NCBI GenBank assembly: GCA_963763855.1
Contig: CAVXPU010000011.1
Coordinates: forward strand, 1-64,000
Origin: JAIBCC01 sp963763855
GTDB taxonomy: Bacteria; Acidobacteriota; Blastocatellia; Pyrinomonadales; Pyrinomonadaceae
Length of the DNA stretch: 64,000 bases
Reading direction: 5' to 3'
Part shown: in pieces, positions 23,961-32,370 of the stretch
How the letters are laid out: each line of letters opens with the position of its first letter
How positions within the stretch are numbered: position 1 is the first letter of the stretch
Translations under genes and position numbers: made by a program
The notes under the pieces: generated by a model
Seen by the model: the letters and a program-made list of their open reading frames with translations, nothing else
Told to the model about the DNA's origin: nothing
The model's database searches: none

Positions 23961-25388
23961 CTAACTAATCTGCAAGATGGAATTAAATCCGCCGTAGCCG
24001 TCTTCTTCCTTCATTCCGTTGAAGCGGTCTTCGATCCAATGTTCGCCATTTACGACAAATTTATAGCGATATTTTCCGATTGGAAGGATTGGAATTTCCG
24101 CACGCCAAATTCCGTTTTTGCCTAACGCGAACTTCGTTTCCGACGAATTCCAACCATTGAAATCGCCAGATAAACAAACGCTTCGAGCATAATCGTCGTG
24201 ATGAAGGAAAACGATTTTGTCAGATTCGATGTATGGCGGTGTCAGAATTTCGTGGTCGAAAAAATGCATTTCATTGATGGCTTCTTCAACCGCCAGATTT
24301 GCGTTCAAAACTCCAAAACCTTGTCGGACTGCTGGAAAATCTGCTAGACGTGAAGCGGTTGAAACTAGAATTCCTTTCACATTCGTCGGTGTCAGATCTG
24401 GATTTGCCTCGAGCATTTGGGCGATAACTGATGCGGTTATCGGGGCGGCAAAACTTGTTCCGTCAACGTGTTTGTAATGCGTTGCAACGATTTGTCGATC
24501 GTGTAATTCTAGTTCTACCAATTGTTTAGCGGTATCGATGTCGGTCGACAAAATATATTCCGGCAGCTCGGCTCGTTCCCAATTTTCCAAGAATATCTTT
24601 CGAAAAGCGTAATTCGGCGTGTGTGCGATCAGCGAAAGTTTTTCAGCCATTTCGTAATCTTTCGTTTCGGGTAAAATCGGTGCGGCAACAAACATCGCAG
24701 GTGCTATAATTTCAGGCTTTACTATGCCATCAATCGTTTCGCCATAATTCGAGTGATAAAGGTCGAATCCATTATCTTCGAACTGATTTTCGTCGGAATA
24801 ACCGCCGACGGTAATAACCGATGGCGAATTCGCAGGCGGAATCGAACGCATTTCGCCCGAGTTCCCCGCAGCGACCGTTACGACCACTCCGAGTTTCACG
24901 AGTTCTTCCGCTAACTGATTGATTTTGCTCTCGTTAAACGAAACATCCATATCACCGCCGAGCGACATATTAACGATTCGAATATTGAATTCCTCACGAT
25001 TTTCGATTACCCAGAGCAATCCTTTTTCAATCGTTCTATCAGAAATCCGTCCGCTTTTGGAAACCTTTACCAAAACTAAATTCGCTTCCGAAACGAGTCC
25101 GCGATAGATGCCGTCGGAGAGATTTCCGTCGCCCGCACATGCAGCAACCGTCTGCGTTCCGTGCCAATGATGCGATTGCACCCACAAGCTTTCGAGCGAT
25201 TTTTCTTCCCCCGAAACATCGTGAAATTTTACGATTCTACTTGCGAAATCTGGATGCGGATAAAAGCCCGAATCCAAGAATGCAATGGTCACGTCTTTGC
25301 CCGTAAATTCGGTTTTCGCATTTAATTTCTCCGCCGTCGGAATAACCGCAAAGCGATTTTGTCCGTGTAAATGATTGTGTGTAGCCAT
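23961..25388 (-). CDS. Subtilisin-like (S8) protease with C-terminal CBM48/AMPK-type glycogen-binding domain
   Basis: The catalytic triad is visible: Asp in IAFLDSGFYPHPDF, His in HWHGTQTVAA and Ser in DGTSFAAPITAS, with oxyanion Asn in AAGNSGE. There is no signal peptide or prodomain, so it is probably intracellular. The last 75 or so residues (SVCLSGDFNGWN, KFALGKNGIWRAEI, GKYRYKFVVNGEHW) form an E-set/CBM48 domain like the glycogen-binding modules of AMPK-beta and branching enzymes. ATG 25388 (GGAATAAG upstream) was chosen; ATG 25403 is the alternative. A terminator hairpin abuts the start. Confidence 0.9.
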   Translation of the reverse strand: MATHNHLHGQNRFAVIPTAEKLNAKTEFTGKDVTIAFLDSGFYPHPDFASRIVKFHDVSGEEKSLESLWVQSHHWHGTQTVAACAGDGNLSDGIYRGLVSEANLVLVKVSKSGRISDRTIEKGLLWVIENREEFNIRIVNMSLGGDMDVSFNESKINQLAEELVKLGVVVTVAAGNSGEMRSIPPANSPSVITVGGYSDENQFEDNGFDLYHSNYGETIDGIVKPEIIAPAMFVAAPILPETKDYEMAEKLSLIAHTPNYAFRKIFLENWERAELPEYILSTDIDTAKQLVELELHDRQIVATHYKHVDGTSFAAPITASVIAQMLEANPDLTPTNVKGILVSTASRLADFPAVRQGFGVLNANLAVEEAINEMHFFDHEILTPPYIESDKIVFLHHDDYARSVCLSGDFNGWNSSETKFALGKNGIWRAEIPILPIGKYRYKFVVNGEHWIEDRFNGMKEEDGYGGFNSILQIS

Positions 25389-25402
25389 TCTTATTCCAAA
25401 CA

Positions 25403-25442
25403 TAAAAAAAACGTCCTGAAAAATTGTTTTCAAGACGTTTAT
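25403..25442 (-). terminator. Intrinsic terminator touching the subtilase start
   Basis: On the minus strand a 14-bp stem (arms 25409-25422 and 25427-25440, one G-U pair, 4-nt loop) is followed by about eight U residues. It ends within 6 bp of ATG 25403 and 15 bp before ATG 25388. It could stop transcription from the anti-sigma gene or act as an attenuator controlling the protease. No room for a separate promoter exists between hairpin and start. Confidence 0.8.
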
Positions 25443-25468
25443 TCCGTTTCGGTTTTTAATTATTCCAA

Positions 25469-25768
25469 TTATTCGACGGATTCGAGAGCTTTTTTCAGTC
25501 GATCTTTAGCATCGGAAGTTAGTGATAGGTGAATTTCTTCGTTTTCAATTCTTTCGTTTTGAATGGTGAAAACATCGTGCATAAAGCCGAGATTGGAAAC
25601 ATAGTTTTCGCAAGCCGAGCAGGTAAAAAGATGAATTTTGATTCGAATTCTTTCTGATAAAGCGAGTTTGCGATCGAGGGCGTAGGAAAAAAGCGGAGAT
25701 ATTGCTTTGCAGTCCTCCGTTTTTCTGGCGATCCAGAATTTGATAGTTTTTCTGAGATTTAGTCCCAT
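25469..25768 (-). CDS. Putative zinc-finger anti-sigma factor (zf-HC2-like)
   Basis: This 99-aa protein carries a Cys near residue 20 (EDCKAISPLF) and a HLFTCSACENYV segment (H-x3-C-x2-C), the ligand arrangement of zf-HC2 anti-sigma domains. No membrane segment follows. The start ATG overlaps a stop (TAATG) that belongs to the detached 3' end of the sigma-factor gene upstream, indicating translational coupling. It probably restrains that ECF sigma factor. Confidence 0.75.
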   Translation of the reverse strand: MGLNLRKTIKFWIARKTEDCKAISPLFSYALDRKLALSERIRIKIHLFTCSACENYVSNLGFMHDVFTIQNERIENEEIHLSLTSDAKDRLKKALESVE

Positions 25769-25920
25769 TATTGTCCAGCCTTCCTAAACCAATTTAAATC
25801 TATGCAACGACGCAGGTGCAATCGTGCACGATGCATCATAACCCAAAAATTATTTGATGAAATATCTAGAAAATTACAAATCTCGGGGGCTGTGAAACCG
25901 TCCATCTCACGCATTGTAAA
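25768..25920 (-). pseudogene. Detached 3' end of the ECF sigma gene (sigma-4 region)
   Basis: In a frame shifted relative to 25907-26368, the sequence reads FTMREMDGFTAPEICNFLDI then HRARLHLRRCIDLNWF. This is the DNA-binding sigma-4 helix-turn-helix that the upstream frame lacks. It runs to TAA at 25768-25770, overlapping the anti-sigma ATG. One extra base near 25921-25924 explains the break. Confidence 0.75.
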
Positions 25921-26368
25921 CAACGTAAGCCACTCTTTCGGGCAATTCGCTCAGGCAATGAGTTAAAATATCGCGAAATTCCGCGTGTTCCAAAACTTGT
26001 TCGGGGTTTTCGTTCCAGACAATTGGTCTAACGTCAGCCGACCAATGTCCTTTCCAAACGCCTTCTTCGCGAAATAAATAATCGTATGACGACATATCGG
26101 CTTCTTCTTCAGTTAGTTCAACTTCGCGGCTCGATTTGCGATAAAAATCGATGATCTTATGTTTCAAAATGCCGCAAAGCCACGTTTTTTCTGACGATTT
26201 CTCCTCAAAATTATCCACGGATTGAATCGCTGAAAGCAGAGTTTCTTGAACCAAATCTTCAGCAGTTGCCTCATTGCGAACACGCGAAAACGCGAAACCA
26301 AAAAGGTAATCGCCATATTCATCCACCCAAACCGATGGATTAAAGGATTTTGCCGTTGCCGAGATCAT
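25907..26368 (-). CDS. ECF sigma-70 factor, frameshifted near its 3' end
   Basis: Region 2 is clear: YLFGFAFSRVRNEATAEDLVQETLLSAIQSVDNF, then TWLCGILKHKIIDFYRK. The frame stops early (ERVAYVVYNA) before region 4, which continues in another frame down to 25768. Intact, the protein would be about 199 aa. The ATG overlaps the stop of a 52-aa gene by 4 bp (ATGA). As read, the product lacks the -35-binding helix and would be non-functional unless frameshifting occurs or the extra base is an assembly error. Confidence 0.75.
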   Translation of the reverse strand: MISATAKSFNPSVWVDEYGDYLFGFAFSRVRNEATAEDLVQETLLSAIQSVDNFEEKSSEKTWLCGILKHKIIDFYRKSSREVELTEEEADMSSYDYLFREEGVWKGHWSADVRPIVWNENPEQVLEHAEFRDILTHCLSELPERVAYVVYNA

Positions 26369-26523
26369 TTTTCGCGAATCATCTTGCCTATTCTTTGCTT
26401 TAGGCTTTCGGGAGCCTTTTCCGAATTGACTGCCTTTTTCAAAATTCTTTTCAGTTTTTCGTTTTCGGCTCTAAGCTTTACGCGATCCAATTCGTCAAGA
26501 CTATTTTTATTCCCGTTAATCAT
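26365..26523 (-). CDS. Small charged protein in the sigma operon (52 aa)
   Basis: ATG 26523 has a good AAGGTGAGAG site; further upstream ATGs are possible. The protein is highly charged and helical (RVKLRAENEKLKRILKK). It ends with APESLKQRIGKMIREK, which resembles the C-terminal tails of small anti-sigma factors. Its stop overlaps the sigma start. It may be an additional regulator of the sigma factor; the family is not certain. Confidence 0.6.
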   Translation of the reverse strand: MINGNKNSLDELDRVKLRAENEKLKRILKKAVNSEKAPESLKQRIGKMIREK

Positions 26524-26781
26524 TCTTCTCTCACCTTTTCCTATCGTCTTTTCCATACCCGCTTTCTTAATTCCGCTAATCAAAATTTATATTCCAATTT
26601 TTTAGCTTGCACGAATACGAAAGGTTTTGACGAAAAAAAATTTACTGAACGCCATATATTTATTGATATTTTCTCATATTTTCTGTTTTTTATAAAAAGT
26701 TTGTAAGGATTTTCGTTTTCAAACGACAAATGAGTGTAAGCCGTTATTTTACGATAAAAAAATATAAATAGGAGTTAGAAT

Positions 26782-27324
26782 ATGAATACGCAAATTACCC
26801 CCGAAATCTTTGAAGCTGAAGCAATGATGCATATCGACGATTTATTTCGCACTGCAAAACGTTTGACGATGCACGAAGTGGACGCCGAAGATATAGTGCA
26901 GGAAACGTTTATGCAAGCCTGGAAATCATTTGATAAATACGAATTGGGAACGAATTGTCGGGCATGGTTATACAAAATCCTATTTCATAAATTCGAGCAT
27001 CAACGTCGCAAAAAATACACGCAAGCCAAATACATCCAAGAAGCCGATGATCTGGTTTTTCTAAGTGCGGCGTATAACGAACCTATTCCAGAAAACTTGA
27101 CCGATAAGCAAGTAATAACTGCATTAGACAAATTACCTGAACATTATAAAAGCGTGATTTTATTGGCGGACGTTCACGAATTTGACTACAAAGAAGTTGC
27201 GGAAGTTTTGGAAATCCCAATTGGAACCGTAATGTCGCGTTTGAATCGAGCCAGAACTCAGTTGAAAAAATCTCTCGTCGGAGTGGCGAAAGCCTACGGA
27301 ATTGGAGTTGCATCGGCTGCATAA
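26782..27324 (+). CDS. ECF RNA polymerase sigma factor
   Basis: This is a 180-aa RpoE-like sigma factor. Region 2 has FRTAKRLTMHEVDAEDIVQETFMQAW and NCRAWLYKILFHKFEHQRRK. Region 4 has LDKLPEHYKSVILLADVHEFDYKEVAEVLEIPIGTVMSRLNRAR. The start ATG follows AGGAG. It is divergent from the other sigma operon; the 26584-26781 gap must hold both promoters. No anti-sigma gene follows; a terminator does. Its regulon is unknown. Confidence 0.92.
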   Translation: MNTQITPEIFEAEAMMHIDDLFRTAKRLTMHEVDAEDIVQETFMQAWKSFDKYELGTNCRAWLYKILFHKFEHQRRKKYTQAKYIQEADDLVFLSAAYNEPIPENLTDKQVITALDKLPEHYKSVILLADVHEFDYKEVAEVLEIPIGTVMSRLNRARTQLKKSLVGVAKAYGIGVASAA

Positions 27325-27356
27325 ATTATTCATTTTCCTCCTTTTGTAAAACTAGA

Positions 27357-27394
27357 AAGCGTTGAGACCTGAGCAATCTCAACGCTATTTTTTG
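27357..27394 (+). terminator. Intrinsic terminator after the ECF sigma gene
   Basis: Stem AGCGTTGAGA (27358-27367) pairs with TCTCAACGCT (27377-27386) and is followed by A then six Ts. It sits between convergent genes and serves the sigma gene. Confidence 0.85.
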
Positions 27395-27426
27395 TGAATT
27401 TCCCCCAGCGGAAGAATCAAGTCTCC

Positions 27427-28326
27427 TTACCAGCCAAGCTGACCCGGATCTTGTTTGTAATATGGTTCTTGCATCCCGTCGGTTCTGAGAAACGCAATTT
27501 TAAGTCCGTATTCATCGCGTTCAAGTCGGAAATTGTAATAATAGTGTTTTAACTCACGTTTTTTCTCATAGTTACCCGCAGCCCGGCAATTATCTTTGCT
27601 AGTTAGAGTAGAGGTTTTCTCCTTGAAAACCAGTTTATCGCCTTGAACCCACCAGTTTCCGGTTGCATAACCGAAAATCTTGAGATTACAACCGTAGAGC
27701 GATTGCGAAAGCAAATAACCGTTTTCAAATGTGCCGTTTGCATGGAGTTTGTAACCACTCAAATCACCGCTTGGATCTGCATATCCTCCCGTGCCGTCTG
27801 TGTATGTGATGCTCGAACCACGAATTCGGTAAAGCCATTCGCCGACCAAATTTTTCGCATCGGTTGTCGTATTCGATCCATTTTTGCCGGAAATCACCTC
27901 GCTGCTTGTTTGATTCAAAATATCGTCGTTTTTTCGGACATCCGCCAGCAATTTTGAAAGTTCACTATCGGGGTCGTTTTGGATTTGTTCGAGTAATCCG
28001 GCTTGAACTTTATCGTGCAATTCTTTTTGTTGTTCTGCGTTGAATGTATTCAAATTGCTCGGAATTGCCATTAGTTTCAAAGTCTCTTTGATTTCGGATT
28101 TATTGCCGCTTTTCCATTGTGTAATCAACAGTTTATTCAGCGTTTGCCTTTGTGTTTGATTAAACTTTCGATCCAAAGTCCATTCAAAGAAGACCCGCAG
28201 TTCATCTGATAATGCTTGCGTTAAAGGCGGATTACCTTTTGCCAAAATTGTGTCATTATTCTTTTGTGCATTAACCGAACAGCACATCAAAAATGCCGTT
28301 AAAAATAAAAATAAATATCTTTTCAT
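27427..28326 (-). CDS. Secreted protein of unknown function (299 aa)
   Basis: A signal peptide (MKRYLFLFLTAFLMCCSVNAQ) precedes a helical region (about 30-130) and a C-terminal beta-rich lipocalin-like region with GEWLYRIRGSS, GYKLHANGTFENGYL and GNWWVQGDKLVF. That last pattern is typical of secreted proteins comparing a treated with a blank template, often annotated only as hypothetical. Two Cys residues could form a disulfide. No catalytic motif is seen. Confidence 0.7.
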   Translation of the reverse strand: MKRYLFLFLTAFLMCCSVNAQKNNDTILAKGNPPLTQALSDELRVFFEWTLDRKFNQTQRQTLNKLLITQWKSGNKSEIKETLKLMAIPSNLNTFNAEQQKELHDKVQAGLLEQIQNDPDSELSKLLADVRKNDDILNQTSSEVISGKNGSNTTTDAKNLVGEWLYRIRGSSITYTDGTGGYADPSGDLSGYKLHANGTFENGYLLSQSLYGCNLKIFGYATGNWWVQGDKLVFKEKTSTLTSKDNCRAAGNYEKKRELKHYYYNFRLERDEYGLKIAFLRTDGMQEPYYKQDPGQLGW

Positions 28327-28428
28327 ATAAATTTTCGATTTCGTTTGAAATCGCCTCCCAATCCTTAACGCGTAGAAATTAAGGAAAGACAGTCATCAAT
28401 GAAAAGATTTTTTTTGAATTTATTTTTC

Positions 28429-28509
28429 TGCCCGCGAAACACGAAAAAAGAAGAGAAGTTTCAATGGTTTTGGTTTTACTTTAGCGACTTTTTGCGTATT
28501 TCGCGGGCA
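28429..28509. repeat. Inverted repeat with CGCGAAA arms, 9-bp unit type
   Basis: TGCCCGCGAAACACGAAAAA (from 28429) is matched by TTTTTGCGTATTTCGCGGGCA (to 28509), read as 9-bp units CGCGAAACA, CGAAAAAAG and their mirror. It lies just beyond the 3' end of the kinase gene. The remaining 28327-28428 sequence is AT-rich with no further feature seen. Confidence 0.7.
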
Positions 28510-28517
28510 AATAAAAA

Positions 28518-31193
28518 TCATTGCGGAAAACCTGCACGTCTCATCAGTTCGGCAAATCTTGAATCATTGCGGAGGTTTTCAAATCGCGGGTCGGCTTTGA
28601 AAAAAATGCCGAGTTTGGAGTTTTTGCGGATGGCGGTTTCTATTAATGCAAAGGCTTCGTCTTTTTGTCCTAAACCGGATAAAATTAGCGATTTTTCTTC
28701 GGATAGATCATCGTTTGGGGTAGCTAGTTTGTTGAGTTCTTCAATCATTTTCAGAGCGTCTTTTTTTCTGCCCGTTTCGGCGTAAATGTGACCAAGTGCG
28801 GCAATTACCGAACGGTCTTTCGGATTAAATCTGAGCACGTCTTCCCATTCCGAAATGGCTTCCTGATACATTTTTTTTTGCTCATAAATCAAGCCTTGGT
28901 AGGAGTGAATAATCCAAAACTTTTCATCCATTTCGAGAACTTTTTGGCACTGCTCCATCGCCAAATCGTATTCGCCAATGTAGTAATAAACCAAAACCGC
29001 GTCCGAATTGATAATCAGCGAAACGGGGTCAAGGTTGATCGCCAGTTTGATTTCACGCAATGCCTCTTCACGCCTGCCCATCGCTGCGAGATACATGCTA
29101 AACCAATGGTGTGCGGTGGCATAATTTGGGTTTAATTCGACGGCTTTGGCAAATTCGTGCCCCGCTTCTTCGTAATGAGCAAAGCCAAAACCTTCGATAA
29201 AGGCGTGCGAGGCGTGTGCTTCGCCCAAATTATTGTTGAGTTTTAAGGCTTGCTGAACGGCTTCTTCGGCTTTGTCCAAAGCCTCCTGGGGCGACATAAA
29301 TTGATAACCAAAAGCAACGATGTAACAATCGGCAAGTCCGACATAAGCAAGGGCAAAATCAGGGTCTGCTTTAACGGCTTGCTGGAAAAAACCAATCGCA
29401 GTTTTGTTTGCCTCCGGAATTCTTTTGTTCCAATAGTAACGACCTTTTAAGTAAAATTGGTAGGCTTCTGTATTTTCCGTATAGCGATTGGCAACGAGTT
29501 TTTCTTCGGTCAAAGTTGCCCGTAAGTGCCGCGACATTTGACGTGCGATTTCTTCTTGAATAACAACTAGATCCTTGATTTTCTGATTATATTTTTCGCC
29601 CCACAAATGCCGATTATCAAGCGTATCAACCAACTCCGCACTGATGATAAGCGTGTCTCCGTGCTGGATAATTTTACCTGTCAAAACGGCTCGGACATTC
29701 ATTTCCCTGCCAACGGCTTGCGGGTCAATTGCTTGCCCCTTGTAACGAAAAACCGAGCTACGGGCGATGACTTTAACGCCTTTCAACTGCGAAAGACTGT
29801 TTATCAAACTTTCCGCAATACCATCGGAAAGATATTCCATTTGCGGGTCGCCGCCCTCATTTACAAACGGCAAAACGGCTATCGAATCAATTTCCGTCCG
29901 TGCGGGATTTTGCGAACTGAAAAGATAAAAACCGACACCGATCATGCCCGCTAAAACGACAAAAATCGCTGTAAACACAGCGTTCCTAGTGAATTCAGAC
30001 CAATTTGCGAAACGCCCGACGTTTGAAGTTTGATGTTTTACTTCGCGGGTTTTGCCGTCAGAATCGGCAGGATTATCAGCGGAGATCGGAGAATAAAACG
30101 GAGCGGAAACGGGCAAACCGACTAGATAATTCTGAATATCCCGAGCAAAATCCTTGACTGAATCATATCTTTCGAATGTTTTTTTCCGCATGGCTTTGTG
30201 AATAATCTTTTCCAAATCACCAATCTCAAAACCCAAATCCGCAATCGACTGTGGCTCGGTTTCACAAATCACGCGGGCAATTTCATGCGGTGCCCGGCTC
30301 GGAAATTTATACGGACGATTTTCAGTCAGAAGCTCAAAAAGCAAAACGCCTAAACTGTAAATGTCGCTGGAAGTCGTCAGAGTTTCTCCGCGAATTTGTT
30401 CTGGAGAAGCATATTCGGGCGTCATCAAACGCCAAACTGAAGCCGTCGGCTCAATTGTGTCGGGCGAAAGTTCGGGATCAAGGATTTTTGCGATTCCAAA
30501 ATCGAGCAGTTTCGGCGTTCCATCGCTAGTTACCATAATATTCGCGGGCTTCAAATCGCGGTGAATGATCGAATGTTTATGTGCATATTCAACCGCCGAA
30601 CAGACCCAGAGAAAAATTTCCAAACGCTCGTGGACCGCGAGTTTTCTTTCTATACAAAATTGATTTATCGGCTGCCCTTCAACATATTCCATCACAAAAA
30701 ATGGCAAGCCATCGTCGGTTGTGCCACCGTCAAGCAGATGTGCAATATTCGGATGTTCAAGCGTAGCAAGGATTTGCCGTTCGTGACGAAAGCGTTTGAG
30801 AATAAAATCGGTGTCCATTCCGCGTTTGATTAGTTTGATCGCAACTTTCTTTTTGAATTCACTGTCGTCGCGTTCGGCAAGAAAGACGGCACCCATTCCA
30901 CCGCGTCCAAGCTCCTTGATTAAGCGATATTTTCCGACCTGTTTTCCGATTAATGTTGGGACAGAAGGATTTTCGGTGTCGTCAAGAATTTGGTGAAACG
31001 GAGAGGTATCAAAAACAGGTGAGGAGATAAAATCCACGGCTTTTTCATCTGCAAGAATTAGTTTTTCAATTTTCAGGCGTAAAACCTCGTCGCCTTTGCA
31101 GACTTCAACAAGGTAAGCGACGCGTTCCGCTGGGGGCAGTTCGACGGCTTTTTCAAAAATATCATCGATTTTTTGCCATTCCAAATTTTCCAT
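28518..31193 (-). CDS. Membrane Ser/Thr protein kinase with TolB-like and TPR domains
   Basis: The N-terminal kinase domain has GRGGMGAVFLAERDD, VAIKLIKRG, HRDLKPANIMV, DFGIAK and TPEYASPEQ. A membrane helix follows (about 415-435). The C-terminal region starts IAVLPFVNEGG (an adenylate-cyclase-associated/TolB-like sensor domain) and continues with about six TPRs. The start is unsure: ATG 31193 or 31199, or a TTG at 31217 overlapping the sigma gene stop. The ECF sigma gene directly upstream is the usual acidobacterial/planctomycete partner, suggesting kinase-linked transcriptional signalling. Confidence 0.92.
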   Translation of the reverse strand: MENLEWQKIDDIFEKAVELPPAERVAYLVEVCKGDEVLRLKIEKLILADEKAVDFISSPVFDTSPFHQILDDTENPSVPTLIGKQVGKYRLIKELGRGGMGAVFLAERDDSEFKKKVAIKLIKRGMDTDFILKRFRHERQILATLEHPNIAHLLDGGTTDDGLPFFVMEYVEGQPINQFCIERKLAVHERLEIFLWVCSAVEYAHKHSIIHRDLKPANIMVTSDGTPKLLDFGIAKILDPELSPDTIEPTASVWRLMTPEYASPEQIRGETLTTSSDIYSLGVLLFELLTENRPYKFPSRAPHEIARVICETEPQSIADLGFEIGDLEKIIHKAMRKKTFERYDSVKDFARDIQNYLVGLPVSAPFYSPISADNPADSDGKTREVKHQTSNVGRFANWSEFTRNAVFTAIFVVLAGMIGVGFYLFSSQNPARTEIDSIAVLPFVNEGGDPQMEYLSDGIAESLINSLSQLKGVKVIARSSVFRYKGQAIDPQAVGREMNVRAVLTGKIIQHGDTLIISAELVDTLDNRHLWGEKYNQKIKDLVVIQEEIARQMSRHLRATLTEEKLVANRYTENTEAYQFYLKGRYYWNKRIPEANKTAIGFFQQAVKADPDFALAYVGLADCYIVAFGYQFMSPQEALDKAEEAVQQALKLNNNLGEAHASHAFIEGFGFAHYEEAGHEFAKAVELNPNYATAHHWFSMYLAAMGRREEALREIKLAINLDPVSLIINSDAVLVYYYIGEYDLAMEQCQKVLEMDEKFWIIHSYQGLIYEQKKMYQEAISEWEDVLRFNPKDRSVIAALGHIYAETGRKKDALKMIEELNKLATPNDDLSEEKSLILSGLGQKDEAFALIETAIRKNSKLGIFFKADPRFENLRNDSRFAELMRRAGFPQ

Positions 31194-31213
31194 TCCCATT
31201 GGCAGAATTCGTT

Positions 31214-31780
31214 TCAAATCCCGCTAATTTCCTGATAAAGCCAAGCTCGAGCGACACGCCATTGCCTAATCACCGTCGCTTCGCTGACACCCAAAACCTC
31301 CGCAGTTTCAGGAATTGAAAGTCCGCCAAAATATCTCAATTCAACTAAACGGCTTCGCTTTGGTTCAAGTTCCGCAAGTTTGTTTAACGCGGCATCAAGT
31401 TCGATCAAACTGCTCGCCTTTTCGGTCGAAACATCAATAAAACCCGCATCAATCGAGATTGTTTCAACTCCCGCACCGCGTTTGTCAGCTAAATGTCGGC
31501 GGGCATGATCAACCAAAATTCGACGCATTGCCTGTGCAGCAACGCCAAAAAAATGAGCCCGATTTTGCCATTTTACACGACTCTGATCAATAAATTTTAA
31601 ATATGCTTCGTTGACGAGAGCCGTCGTTTGCAACGTGTGCGATTCGCGTTCGCCCCTTAAATATCGATGGGCAATGTGGTGTAATTCACGAAAAACCAGC
31701 GGCATGAGTTCATCCAATGCCTCTTTATTTCCGTCGCTCCATTTCAACAAAAGTTTCGTTACATCGTGCGACGTTTCCAT
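31214..31780 (-). CDS. ECF-type sigma factor of the kinase-linked subfamily
   Basis: This 188-aa protein begins VTKLLLKWSDGNKEALDELMPLVFRELHHIAHRYL and contains ALVNEAYLKF, RILVDHARRH and VELRYFGGLSIPETAEVLGVSEATV. It matches the ECF family that characteristically precedes Ser/Thr kinases in Acidobacteriota and Planctomycetota. The gene ends at the start region of the kinase gene, implying co-transcription. Promoter specificity is unknown. Confidence 0.93.
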   Translation of the reverse strand: METSHDVTKLLLKWSDGNKEALDELMPLVFRELHHIAHRYLRGERESHTLQTTALVNEAYLKFIDQSRVKWQNRAHFFGVAAQAMRRILVDHARRHLADKRGAGVETISIDAGFIDVSTEKASSLIELDAALNKLAELEPKRSRLVELRYFGGLSIPETAEVLGVSEATVIRQWRVARAWLYQEISGI

Positions 31781-31874
31781 TTTTATTCAGCAAATGCTAG
31801 TTTTTTTTCAATAAATTTAGTTAAATTCTACCATATTTTGCTGATCGATTTACGAAAAGTTTAATGGCTTGATC

Positions 31875-31907
31875 AAAAAAAAAACACCGAAATAATCCGG
31901 TGTTTCA
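31875..31907 (-). terminator. Intrinsic terminator after the DoxX-like gene
   Basis: On the minus strand AACACCG pairs with CGGTGTT (arms 31883-31889 and 31898-31904, 8-nt loop) followed by a run of ten Ts. It separates the DoxX/DinB genes from the sigma-kinase operon. Confidence 0.85.
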
Positions 31908-31941
31908 ACGATTTTCTTAAATTTTTTGTAAAATCCCCGAT

Positions 31942-32349
31942 TTAGACTTGAATACCACGGGCATGAAAAAACGATCCGATAAATGGAACATCTGAGCGAT
32001 GTATGAATAGTGATAAAGCACTTAACACAAAGACTATACATGCCAAAACAAACAGCGTTCCGCCATCATCTTTTACCACGATTCCGAGCTTCGTTAAATG
32101 ACTAAAAATCGCTCCCGTAATTGTTCCGAGGGCGAGCAAAGCACCAAGCCACGCTGTGTTTGGTATTAAAAGTAAAACTACGGCAATGAGCTCTACAATA
32201 CCCGAACCGATTCGTCCGATTGCTTCATTTTCGCCCATTAAGGTAGAGAAAATATACTTCGATTCTTCCGCACCCGTAAATTTGAAAAATAGCGTTTGGA
32301 ATAAAATAATTGCGATAATTACGCGGCAAATCCAGCTTAAAATAGTCAT
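31942..32349 (-). CDS. DoxX-like membrane protein
   Basis: ATG 32349 with a GAGG site 9 bp upstream was chosen. The 135-aa protein has four membrane segments; the first includes FQTLFFKFTGAEES, the region typical of DoxX/DoxD-like proteins. The last is followed by a short tail. DoxX-family roles are varied (quinone/redox or stress related). It follows a DinB-like gene by 22 bp. Confidence 0.8.
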   Translation of the reverse strand: MTILSWICRVIIAIILFQTLFFKFTGAEESKYIFSTLMGENEAIGRIGSGIVELIAVVLLLIPNTAWLGALLALGTITGAIFSHLTKLGIVVKDDGGTLFVLACIVFVLSALSLFIHRSDVPFIGSFFHARGIQV

Positions 32350-32370
32350 AATGTTTAACCTCAAATTCTT

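Noticed and set aside
28327..28428. Small gene between the secreted protein and the kinase
   Set aside because: No start with a ribosome-binding site; the longer plus-strand frame merely reads through the inverted repeat and the antisense of the kinase gene.
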